Shown piece by piece: positions 1 through 7,484 of a stretch of DNA of 14,743 nt. Under the pieces are notes generated by a model. That model saw only the letters and a list, made by a program, of their open reading frames with translations, did no database searches and was not told the DNA's origin. Each line of letters starts with the position of its first letter. Position 1 is the first letter of the stretch. The DNA is from Spirochaetaceae bacterium (GTDB lineage Bacteria > Spirochaetota > Spirochaetia > DSM-27196 > SLAA01): NCBI GenBank assembly GCA_003564775.1, contig PXEI01000104.1, positions 1 through 14,743 of the forward strand, given 5' to 3'. The translations under genes were made by a program, and so were the position numbers.

Positions 1-429
1 AAACCGACACCGGCCTGCTTTTTCGATGCACAGACAGCTGGAATGCTGCTGCTTGGCAACGGCGCAATTCGCGAACGGGTGACGAGGATAGAAGCCGACA
101 GGGTCTGGGTTTTTTCGTTGCTCAAGCCGCCACAGCAGTTGTTTGACATTGGGCTGGCGGCACTCCAGAAGCATGAAGGTGCGGAGCTCTGCATTGAGGC
201 TGAACGACTGGGCGAAGGTCGGTACAGTCCTACCGGAAAAATGGTTATGTTACCGACAGTTCTGCACCGGCCATCCGGGCCGCTTCCCTTACGGGTTTGC
301 TATGATTCGCCGTTACACTCCGAAGATGGAAATACCGATAGTCTCAAGAGGACGGCACGCTTGGGTTTACGTGTGATAGATCTGTACTATTGGAGTGATA
401 ACTCGGTGGTGGCCGCCCAAGGAGACTAA
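1..429 (+). CDS. 3' part of an unrecognised protein (5' end outside window)
   Basis: The reading frame is open from the first base to a TAA at 427-429, so the gene probably begins before the window; an in-frame ATG at 43 is the first internal start but has no clear Shine-Dalgarno sequence. About 142 residues are visible. The segment has alternating hydrophobic residues and several GxG/RVxRIExDRVWVF-like stretches that suggest a beta-rich soluble fold, and it ends in a charged tail (AAQGD). I see no signal peptide, membrane helix or catalytic motif in the visible part. Its last codons carry the AAGGAGA ribosome site (419-425) of the next gene, so the two are probably translationally coupled and in one operon. 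I do not recognise the family; a small PilZ-like regulatory domain was considered, but the usual PilZ arginine motif is not visible. That it is coding is likely from its length and the coupling; its function is unknown. Confidence 0.55.
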   Translation, partial: KPTPACFFDAQTAGMLLLGNGAIRERVTRIEADRVWVFSLLKPPQQLFDIGLAALQKHEGAELCIEAERLGEGRYSPTGKMVMLPTVLHRPSGPLPLRVCYDSPLHSEDGNTDSLKRTARLGLRVIDLYYWSDNSVVAAQGD

Positions 430-434
430 GCTTC

Positions 435-1766
435 ATGCTGCCGAAAGCCTCGCGCCAATCTTTGGTTCTGCATACGCTCTATCTGGCACTTTTTCTACTG
501 CTTGCTTCCGCTGGGAGCGTGGCTGGATTTGATCTGCATTTTGACGAACTAGTACCCGACAACAGTGAGGTGCGCCGAGCACGTGCACATCTTATGCGTG
601 CGCCCGACTCCGAGGTGCGAAACTTTGTGCAGACGACAGAGTCTCAGCGTAGTTGGGAGCATCGCGTGCGGGTTGAAACCCGAGACGAAGGCGACCATCT
701 CTATGTGCTGTTCCTCAACGAGAGTTTTGGAAGGTTTCCGGTTTGGGGCGCAGGGAGTTACATCGTCAGGCGACCAGCCGGAGCATCGGCGCCTGATCAG
801 GTAAAGATCTTCCTTCGTAGTGACCCAGGGTACTATCTGCGGATTTTCCCTCATGAAAACCGGTCGCGAATGGATCTTCATATTGCCGATATCGCCACAT
901 CGCGCAGCATTCCTGTGCCGTTGAGTTTTGAACAGGTTCTCCGTGAGCCACTTTCACGGATTTTGGAGCTAACACGGCGGACGGTTGATTGGCCAGTGTT
1001 GTTTCCAATCGGGGGAGCCCAGCACTACGCGGCGGTAGAAACCATGGTGCGACGCGCCCGTGCCGCATTACAGGATCTGCCGGATGCCGAGGACGGTGCA
1101 ATGGATGAGCATGGGAACCTGGTGTTCATTGAGTCGCTTGTTCTCCAGGATCAAGAGCCGGGATTCAACTGCTCGGGTTTTGCCAAGTGGATTTTAGATG
1201 GCCTTATTGAGCCGCTGAGCGGGAGATATCTCAGCATAGACCAACTAAAAAGGAAACACCCGGATCCCCGTGGCCATAGATGGGGCTTGCGGCATGACGA
1301 GCTCCGCGACCCATATTTTGGTCTTGACTGGACACGTAATCTTGCCTTAGCCGCCTATAGTCTGAATGTGCACGGAACCGAGGTTCCAGATTCAGATATC
1401 GATCCACGCGCAGCGGACGTGAATTCCGTGCCCTTCTCGCGATATACTCGTGACGTTGGGTATCCGGTATCGGAACTCGGGCGGATCATGTATTTGCTTG
1501 CGGTTTCGGAGCCCGGGCATTTCTACCTGGCGTCGCTTAGCCGTCCTTTTGGTGAGGAGCCGGTGCTGCGACAACACACGCATGTAGCGGTGCTGTTTCC
1601 GTACTTTGATAGCAACGGTATATTTCGCGTAGTAGTTATGGAGCGCAATATTGAGTCTAGTCTGGTTTCGCTCAGGCGACGTTACGAATCAGAGTTTATT
1701 CACCTTGTTCGAGTTCAAGCCGACGATCGTTACCAACCCCCGCGCATTGAAATGGCGGGGGAGTAA
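435..1766 (+). CDS. Exported protein with NlpC/P60-like Cys/His motif
   Basis: A 443-residue protein with an N-terminal signal peptide: basic start, hydrophobic stretch about residues 12-29 and a likely cleavage after SVAG near residue 31, so it should act in the periplasm or envelope. No lipobox cysteine is seen. The motif FNCSGFAKW places Cys246 like the nucleophile of NlpC/P60 amidases (usual form FDCSGL). The later HTHVAVLF motif (His381/His383) resembles the HVGIY-type histidine strand of that fold. In classical NlpC/P60 domains the two lie about 50 residues apart; here about 135 residues separate them, which implies a large insertion or a divergent papain-like fold. The N-terminal half (about 32-200) shows no recognisable domain. 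The start has a good AAGGAGA site 9 bases upstream. A cell-wall peptidase or amidase role is inferred, not proved; a catalytically inactive relative is possible. Confidence 0.8.
   Translation: MLPKASRQSLVLHTLYLALFLLLASAGSVAGFDLHFDELVPDNSEVRRARAHLMRAPDSEVRNFVQTTESQRSWEHRVRVETRDEGDHLYVLFLNESFGRFPVWGAGSYIVRRPAGASAPDQVKIFLRSDPGYYLRIFPHENRSRMDLHIADIATSRSIPVPLSFEQVLREPLSRILELTRRTVDWPVLFPIGGAQHYAAVETMVRRARAALQDLPDAEDGAMDEHGNLVFIESLVLQDQEPGFNCSGFAKWILDGLIEPLSGRYLSIDQLKRKHPDPRGHRWGLRHDELRDPYFGLDWTRNLALAAYSLNVHGTEVPDSDIDPRAADVNSVPFSRYTRDVGYPVSELGRIMYLLAVSEPGHFYLASLSRPFGEEPVLRQHTHVAVLFPYFDSNGIFRVVVMERNIESSLVSLRRRYESEFIHLVRVQADDRYQPPRIEMAGE
1737..1761 (+). other. GC-rich stem-loop at gene end
   Basis: CCCCCGC at 1737-1743 is the exact reverse complement of GCGGGGG at 1755-1761, with an 11-base loop, giving a perfect 7-bp GC stem that ends just before the TAA stop at 1764. 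There is no T-run after it, so it is not a standard intrinsic terminator. It could slow ribosomes or protect a 3' mRNA end, or be a coincidence of codon use. Confidence 0.35.
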
Positions 1767-1773
1767 TCCCACG

Positions 1774-1802
1774 TTGAATTTCACTACCATACGGAGTACA
1801 TT
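1774..1802 (+). promoter_or_regulatory. Candidate sigma-70-type promoter before the TPR gene
   Basis: TTGAAT (1774-1779) and TACATT (1797-1802) each match 4 of 6 bases of the sigma-70 consensus hexamers and are separated by exactly 17 bases. This lies in the only gap (45 bases) upstream of the TonB-type cluster. A start about seven bases after the -10 would fall near 1809, almost at the ATG at 1812, giving a nearly leaderless message. Chance occurrence is possible. Confidence 0.33.
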
Positions 1803-1811
1803 CAAGCCAAG

Positions 1812-4742
1812 ATGAAACAACTCTTATTTCTCGTATTTCTCGTAGCGTTAGGGCAGGCGGCGTATTCACAGACCGCAGCGGACCGCACCATTTTCCAGGA
1901 AGCCGAAGCTCGTTTTCGCGTGCAGGACTATGAGCTTGCGTTGGACCGGTATAATGCGCTCATTTCGCGCCACCCCAGTTCGCCACATCTTCCCGATGCT
2001 CAGTTTCGGCGTGGTGTAACCTTAAGCCGTCTCGGACGTCACGACGAAGCCCTTGCTGCTCTGCGCCGTGTAGAAACGCGGTTTCGGTCTACACAGTTCC
2101 TGGAGTTTGTGCCGTTTTGGCAGGGTATCTCGAACTACCATCTGGGACGATATACCGACGCGCGAACGGCATTTGGTGCTTTTCTTGCCGACCGAGACAA
2201 CAGTGAGCTTGTTCGGCAGGCGTTGTTGTACCGGGCACTCGCGCACTCGGCGCTCGATGATCCTGAGTCAGCTATCGCAGACTTATCACGTCTTATCTCC
2301 TCGTTGGAACGTCCCGAGCGTGAAAGCTATGCAGTTGCGTTGTATCTGTCGTTGTTGCTTGGGGAAGGCCGGATTGACGAGGGAATGGAGTTTGGCGGGC
2401 GGCTGAATCTAGACGAGGTTGATCCGGCCTGGACTGCCTCAATTGCGTTGTACCTCGGCGAACTGTTTTTGCTCGACAACAGGCCTGCCGAGGCTGAGGT
2501 GTACCATCAATACGTGCTGGAGGCCGAACCCGAGGCCGAGCCGCATGTTGCAGCCCCGGCGCTGACACGACTGTTTCAGTCTGCGTTGCGTGCCGAGGAC
2601 GATCAGCGCATGGATGAGCTGGTGAGGGATGCCGAGCAGCGTCTCGCTGCCCATCCGCTTCTGCTTAGTGAGTTCCGACAGCGTGCCGGGGTAGAGAGTT
2701 ATCGTGCAGATCACAAGGAGCGGGCGGAGTCGCTGCTTCTGCGTGCCTGGGAAATGCGCGGCACTGTCGCTCCCGAGGGGGTTGTGCTTTTGTATCTCTC
2801 GGAAGCTGCGTTAGATCGTGGGGAAGTAGCACGAGCGCGGCGCTATCTTGAGAGTTTTGATGTGTATGGTGGCGAGGACACGGAACATGTGCTCTTCCGC
2901 CTGGCCGGATTGGAACTCTCGGAGCAGAACTGGAGTCGTGCGGCCGAGCTGTTTCGTATGTACCGGACAAACCACCCCGACTCGGAACGAGTTGGCAAGG
3001 CAGCGTATCAGCAGGCCTTTGCGTTATACCGTGCTGGAAGCCTTGTTGAAGCCGAGCAGGTTCTGTCTCGGGTTGGCTCATTACCGGGTGACGAAGTTCC
3101 TATCGCTGATATTCGTCGGCTCAACGCGTCCATTCTTCGGGGTCAGGATCGAGTGCCGGAAGCTGTTGAAAACCTTGAGTTATATCTGCGCGAACGTCCT
3201 GAGGCCGTAGATGCCCGTTTTGAGTACTTGAAGCTACTTTTTCGCCTTGAACGCTACGAGGCTGTAGTTCGTCAAGCCGAACTCCTGGAGGACAGTGTCG
3301 GGGCAGTAGAAGGGCTCGATGCAGCGGCACGCTTTGAGTTGCGCTACCTCAGCGGTTTGGCGCATACCGCCGAGCGGCAGTATCGCGATGCTCTCACACA
3401 GCTGGCCGGTCTGGCTGAATCAATTGGGTCAGCAGATAACGATGAGTCGCTGCGCCTGATGATTCCGTATGCTCGCTACTACACCGGGTGGGCTCGATAC
3501 CGCCTGGCAGAGTACAACGAGGCAATTCGCGAGTTTGAACTCATGATCGACGCGTACCCCGCGCATGTGTTAGCGCCACGGGCAGGGTATCTGGCTGGGT
3601 GGAGTGCGTACAGCCTTGCCGAGTACCAGCGGGCGGAGGTCTTGCTGCGCTCGGTCTTGCCCAGCGCAACAACGAATACCCAGCGCGCGGAGATTCTTTT
3701 TCTCCTCGGCCAGGCCTTGTCGGCAGATGCTCGTTACACCGAGGCAGCGGTGGAGTTCCGCACTGTCACGTTGGACTACCCTGAGAGCGGGCTTGCTGAT
3801 CACGCGCAGTTCGAGTACGCGGGAGTACTGCAGGCTCAAGGGCGTCTCGAGGCGGCTGCACGAGCATATCAAGCGGTGTACGACCGCTATCCCGAAAGCG
3901 GGGTTGCCGGGCGGGCTTTGTATAACCGCGGTGAGCTCTTCTTTCAGGCTGGGCGGTATGCAGATGCGCGCCAGGCCTACCTGGAGTACAGAAGGGCATT
4001 CCCTGAGGGTGCGTTGTTTGATGCTGCTCTCTACTGGGGCGGTCTTGCTTCATCACGGCTCGGAGAACCGGCGGGCGCATTGCTGCTGTGGAATCAGCTC
4101 ATTAACGAGCATCGTGAAAGCAGCTTTCGGGCAGATGCCATGATTCAGACAGCGCGTCTCCATGAATCACGCCGAGATTATCGTAATGCCTTGAACATGC
4201 TCACTCAACTTTTGGTTGCGTATCCGGAGCAAGCAGCCACCGCAGAGGCGCGCAGGAGAGCAGATGAACTTGTGCTGCTTATCGGCGGCATTGGTGAACG
4301 CGAGGCATCGCTGCTTGTGCGCATTGAGTCTGGTAACAGGGCCGCAACGCCCCAAGGTCGGAACGCAATTCTGGAGCTGGGTCGCAGTGTTCTTATTGAG
4401 GGGCTTGGCGGGGTGAGCCTTGGTCTCATTATTCCTATGTTGCACGAGACCGCTGCAGTGGCTCAGGAAGACCCGCCTGCCGCGGCCGAGGCACTGAGCT
4501 TGCTCGGCGAGCATGCCCGGACTGTGGGTGAGCATGCGGCAGCGGCCGAGTACTACCTGGAGGCCGCCGCGGTTGACCCCGGCGACGCTGACCGGACTGC
4601 ACGAAGCCTGTTCCGTGCTGGAGAGGCTTACCAACGTATAGGCCGCCAGCCGGAGGCCGAAGCCTTGCTGCGTCAGCTTGAAGAGAGTTTCCCTCATTCA
4701 AGTTGGACCGAGCAGGCGCGCCGTGTCCTGGGAGGGCAGTAA
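1812..4742 (+). CDS. Large exported tetratricopeptide-repeat protein
   Basis: A 976-residue protein with a short, clear signal peptide (MKQLLFLVFLVALG, cleavage near residues 19-21), so it is exported; no lipobox cysteine is present. The rest is helical repeats. TPR-like units occur from about residue 25, with alternating small and aromatic residues and helix-ending P at repeat boundaries (for example YPESG and HPDSE). The densest and most regular array lies at about 556-830, where 35-40-residue spacing resembles the TPR units of YbgF/CpoB and BamD-type envelope proteins. TPR arrays bind other proteins, so a scaffold or partner role in the periplasm or at the outer membrane is likely. The stop overlaps the context of the next gene by three bases' spacing, and the barrel, ExbB, ExbD and TonB genes follow. 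The ATG has only a distant GGAG (1793-1796, 15 bases away), so initiation may be unusual. The exact partner is unknown. Confidence 0.88.
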   Translation: MKQLLFLVFLVALGQAAYSQTAADRTIFQEAEARFRVQDYELALDRYNALISRHPSSPHLPDAQFRRGVTLSRLGRHDEALAALRRVETRFRSTQFLEFVPFWQGISNYHLGRYTDARTAFGAFLADRDNSELVRQALLYRALAHSALDDPESAIADLSRLISSLERPERESYAVALYLSLLLGEGRIDEGMEFGGRLNLDEVDPAWTASIALYLGELFLLDNRPAEAEVYHQYVLEAEPEAEPHVAAPALTRLFQSALRAEDDQRMDELVRDAEQRLAAHPLLLSEFRQRAGVESYRADHKERAESLLLRAWEMRGTVAPEGVVLLYLSEAALDRGEVARARRYLESFDVYGGEDTEHVLFRLAGLELSEQNWSRAAELFRMYRTNHPDSERVGKAAYQQAFALYRAGSLVEAEQVLSRVGSLPGDEVPIADIRRLNASILRGQDRVPEAVENLELYLRERPEAVDARFEYLKLLFRLERYEAVVRQAELLEDSVGAVEGLDAAARFELRYLSGLAHTAERQYRDALTQLAGLAESIGSADNDESLRLMIPYARYYTGWARYRLAEYNEAIREFELMIDAYPAHVLAPRAGYLAGWSAYSLAEYQRAEVLLRSVLPSATTNTQRAEILFLLGQALSADARYTEAAVEFRTVTLDYPESGLADHAQFEYAGVLQAQGRLEAAARAYQAVYDRYPESGVAGRALYNRGELFFQAGRYADARQAYLEYRRAFPEGALFDAALYWGGLASSRLGEPAGALLLWNQLINEHRESSFRADAMIQTARLHESRRDYRNALNMLTQLLVAYPEQAATAEARRRADELVLLIGGIGEREASLLVRIESGNRAATPQGRNAILELGRSVLIEGLGGVSLGLIIPMLHETAAVAQEDPPAAAEALSLLGEHARTVGEHAAAAEYYLEAAAVDPGDADRTARSLFRAGEAYQRIGRQPEAEALLRQLEESFPHSSWTEQARRVLGGQ

Positions 4743-4745
4743 ACT

Positions 4746-6416
4746 ATGCGAACTCTACCTCAATCTAACCGATTTTCGGCGCTCTTTGTGCTGAGTCTAC
4801 TGTTGCTCGCTTTTCCGCTTCTCCAGGCGGCGGCTGAGTCACCGTCACCTTCCGCACCAGAGGACACCGACATTCTGCTTCCAACTCTGCTGATAGAGGT
4901 CGAAGACTTTGCTGCGGAGCAGATTCTGGCTGAACTACCACCAATACGCGAGCTTCAGGTGCCGCGTGTGACTTCAGATGTATTTGCGGGCGCCGGGCCC
5001 TTTGCTACCGATGCGGCCCTTGCTATGCCCATGCCGCGGGAAGATTTTGACATGGGGTCGGGGCGAATGGTCGGTGAGTCGTCCATTTTTAGCACCGGGC
5101 GTATTGGTGCTGGCTCCATGAACCACATCATTGGAGCAATTAGCCTGTACAAACTTGGGGCAGACCCGCGCTTTCGGTTTGAGTTTTCTCACGAAGGGCT
5201 GGACGGGTACTCGCTCAAGGCGCCCGGAAGCGGCTATTTCCACAGTGAAAACTCCATTGAAGGGTGGATAGCTGCCGGAGTTGGACCAACCGAGTTGCAG
5301 TTTGAGGGAAGCTTCCTGGAACGAGAGGAGGGACTCCAGAATAACTCCGTGTACTATTCGAGTTCACATCGCTACTTTGACGGCGGTATCGACCTTTCGG
5401 GACAACCCGCGCCTGGGTTTGTGGTGAGCGGAGGCCTCGCGGCGGACTACAGCACGCGAATCTACACCGATGCCGATGATCCTCCTGGCGCGGACGAAAC
5501 GATCGTACGCCCCTTTTTCCGTGCCGCGTGGGAGCTTGATCGGCTTGCTCTCCAGTTTGACCTTGACAGCGAGTTCCAGTTCACCGACGACGATACCTGG
5601 AGCCGTGAGTATTATCGCAATACGCTGAATAGCTCACTGGGGTTGGAATATGCGCTGAGAGCGCCAGTCGTGCTTGGTGCCCGCGCGGGAGTTTCATGGT
5701 GGGTCGATAATACGTTTTACTTTCCGTTTGGACTAAGTCTTGAGACCGCTGTCGGTCGCTTCGCGCTTCGTGCTGAGGGTGGTCTCGCGCTCGAGTATCC
5801 ACGTTTTGCCCAGTTGTGGCGAACGACTCCGCTCATCTCCGTAGCCAACCGGGATGTGCCTCCACCAGAACAGAACTGGTTCGGGGGGTTGGAGCTGCAG
5901 TACCAACTGCTTCCGGGGGTACTCGAAATAAGCCCTGGGGTGCGCTATGAGTATCGGGTTGACGTAATTGATACTCCTTCCTTTGACAGTTCCAGCGGTT
6001 CTTTTCCGGTACAACTGCGTGACCGACAGACGCTCCGACCGGGAATTGGCGCCTTGCTGACTCCGGGTGAACACACCGAACTGTCGGTGCGCTACGAGGC
6101 CGCACTTTTTGAGTTGCTGAGCACCGAGGCACGGCATGAGCTTGAGGTCGATGCAGGGGTGCAGCACGTGTCTCGGCGTTTTGGAGGTGGGGTCTCGGCA
6201 TTGTGGAACTATCATGATGAGGTTCAGATCCCCGACATCGGTCTGCGATCCTTTTTCCGAGTTTCCGACGGGGTCGAACTGGAGGCGCGCCTTCAGGATA
6301 TACTTGAGCCTGCACTTCCTGACGGGAGAGCAGTTCGAGGCGACAAGATCACCGAGGATTTCCCGTTTATACAACCTGGGTTCCGTTTCCTAATTACGGC
6401 CCAGATTTATCTTTAA
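4746..6416 (+). CDS. Predicted outer-membrane beta-barrel, TonB-box-like N-terminus
   Basis: A 556-residue protein with a signal peptide (hydrophobic about 10-28, cleavage near LQAAA-E at 30). The mature N-terminus is a short Pro/Ser/Glu-rich tail followed by PTLLIEVE (residues 46-53), which aligns by eye with the TonB box of TonB-dependent receptors (such as DTLVVTA). From about residue 105 onward the sequence is a run of amphipathic strands with aromatic girdle residues and short turns, and it ends in GFRFLITAQIYL, a terminal strand typical of outer-membrane barrels although the last residue is Leu, not Phe. Between box and barrel there are only about 60 residues, too few for the usual plug of roughly 130-150. 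GGAGGG at 4731-4736, inside the previous gene's end, gives a good ribosome site. It is likely a barrel driven or gated by the adjacent TonB system; the substrate is unknown. A non-TonB porin-like barrel remains possible. Confidence 0.75.
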   Translation: MRTLPQSNRFSALFVLSLLLLAFPLLQAAAESPSPSAPEDTDILLPTLLIEVEDFAAEQILAELPPIRELQVPRVTSDVFAGAGPFATDAALAMPMPREDFDMGSGRMVGESSIFSTGRIGAGSMNHIIGAISLYKLGADPRFRFEFSHEGLDGYSLKAPGSGYFHSENSIEGWIAAGVGPTELQFEGSFLEREEGLQNNSVYYSSSHRYFDGGIDLSGQPAPGFVVSGGLAADYSTRIYTDADDPPGADETIVRPFFRAAWELDRLALQFDLDSEFQFTDDDTWSREYYRNTLNSSLGLEYALRAPVVLGARAGVSWWVDNTFYFPFGLSLETAVGRFALRAEGGLALEYPRFAQLWRTTPLISVANRDVPPPEQNWFGGLELQYQLLPGVLEISPGVRYEYRVDVIDTPSFDSSSGSFPVQLRDRQTLRPGIGALLTPGEHTELSVRYEAALFELLSTEARHELEVDAGVQHVSRRFGGGVSALWNYHDEVQIPDIGLRSFFRVSDGVELEARLQDILEPALPDGRAVRGDKITEDFPFIQPGFRFLITAQIYL

Positions 6417-6428
6417 GGAGTATAGAGA

Positions 6429-7037
6429 ATGATAACTCTCATTCAGCAAGGCGGCATAATACTTGTCATCATCATTGCACTTTCGGTAGCCGCTGTTGCG
6501 ATCATCGTTGAACGACTACTGTACTTCCGTCGCATTCGGGGTGATGAGACCATGATCATTGCGCGTCTGCGTAGTACGCTTGAAAAACGGCATTTTGATG
6601 AGGCTCTTTCCATCTGTGAGTCAAATCCGTCACCTATCAGCAACCTGATGAAGGTTGGAATTGACCACAAAGACTACTCTGAGGAAATCATTAAGGCCTC
6701 TATTACCGATGCGGCCAACCTTGAGATTCCAAAAATGGAACGTTTTCTCACAAGCCTGGGCACAATCGCACACATTTCGCCGCTCCTGGGCTTGCTTGGC
6801 ACGGTCACCGGAAACATCCGGGCCTTTGGTGTACTTGGGGAGTTTGGCATGGGTGGTGATCCGGCAATACTGGCACGTGGGATATCCGAAGCCTTGGTGA
6901 CCACCGCCGCCGGAATCATCGTAGCTGTTCCAGCGATCATTTTTTACAATTATCTGGTGAGCAAAGTGAACCACACCATAATACACTTGGAAAACCGAGT
7001 GAGTGAGTTAGTGCTTCTACTGAAGGGGACAAGATAA
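6429..7037 (+). CDS. exbB: MotA/TolQ/ExbB-family proton channel subunit
   Basis: A 202-residue inner-membrane protein of the MotA/TolQ/ExbB family, the pentameric scaffold of the proton-driven motor that works with ExbD and TonB or TolA. Membrane helices are visible at about 8-32, 108-135 and 153-178, with the long cytoplasmic loop between the first two as expected. The second helix carries the family signature SPLLGLLGTVTGNIRAF, with Thr125 where E. coli ExbB has the pore Thr148. The third has EALVTTAAGIIVAVPA, in which Glu154 and Thr159 align with ExbB Glu176 and Thr181. Length is close to TolQ/ExbB norms. AAGGAG at 6415-6420 lies 8 bases upstream and overlaps the previous stop. ExbD starts on its last stop base. 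Whether it is functionally ExbB-like or TolQ-like cannot be told from sequence alone; the TonB-type third partner and the absence here of tolB and pal favour ExbB. Confidence 0.95.
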   Translation: MITLIQQGGIILVIIIALSVAAVAIIVERLLYFRRIRGDETMIIARLRSTLEKRHFDEALSICESNPSPISNLMKVGIDHKDYSEEIIKASITDAANLEIPKMERFLTSLGTIAHISPLLGLLGTVTGNIRAFGVLGEFGMGGDPAILARGISEALVTTAAGIIVAVPAIIFYNYLVSKVNHTIIHLENRVSELVLLLKGTR

Positions 7038-7474
7038 TGCAGTTTCGCAGGCGTTTATCGCGAAACGCCAATGTCGACCTCATTCCTATGATTGATGTGG
7101 TGTTTCAGTTGGTGGTGTTTTTTATGGTTTCAAGCACCTTCATCATGACTCCGGGCATTAATCTTGATCTTCCCGGGTCTACCTCGTCTGAACCGGTTGT
7201 GGTCACCCGAACTGTGGTGAGTGTGGTTTCCGCCGACGAGGTGTATCTCAACCGTGAGCGTTTTACTTTGCAGGAGCTGGATCTTGCCCTGCGCACCGCG
7301 TCAGCTACCGACACGCCGGGCGAGCTTGAGCCGGGGGCGGAAGCCCCACTGCGCAGTGTCGTGATCGAGGCGGACCGGTCGGTGTCGTACGAGCTTATGG
7401 TTCAGGTATTAGATGTACTACGCCGTAACGGGTATCGCGGGGTCAACCTGAGAACTCGTGAGGACATGAGGTAA
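7037..7474 (+). CDS. exbD: ExbD/TolR-family biopolymer transport protein
   Basis: A 145-residue ExbD/TolR protein, the small partner that carries the proton-binding aspartate of the motor. The N-terminus is short, basic and cytoplasmic (QFRRRLSRNANVD). The single membrane helix covers about residues 15-37 and has the signature LIPMIDVVFQLVVFFMVSS; Asp20 is the conserved titratable residue (E. coli ExbD Asp25). The periplasmic domain follows (about 45-145) and includes the typical strand-helix ending VVIEADRSVSYELMVQVLDVLRRNGYRGVNL. Its ATG overlaps the ExbB stop (TAATG), so the two are translationally coupled, as expected for a fixed-ratio complex. Length is normal for the family. No unusual residues are seen. 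Confidence 0.95.
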   Translation: MQFRRRLSRNANVDLIPMIDVVFQLVVFFMVSSTFIMTPGINLDLPGSTSSEPVVVTRTVVSVVSADEVYLNRERFTLQELDLALRTASATDTPGELEPGAEAPLRSVVIEADRSVSYELMVQVLDVLRRNGYRGVNLRTREDMR

Positions 7475-7484
7475 ACTCCTATAT

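Noticed and set aside
3604..4143. Plus-strand open frame (179 codons) in another frame of the TPR gene
   Set aside because: Arg/Ser/Cys-rich translation with no motif, while the TPR frame is regular throughout.
5733..6374. Minus-strand open frame (213 codons) opposite the barrel gene
   Set aside because: No domain, no ribosome site and fully inside a well-supported + gene; typical antisense shadow.
6429..7037. Flagellar stator MotA
   Set aside because: Three membrane helices and the ExbB/TolQ signature, with an ExbD-type partner directly downstream rather than MotB with a peptidoglycan-binding domain.
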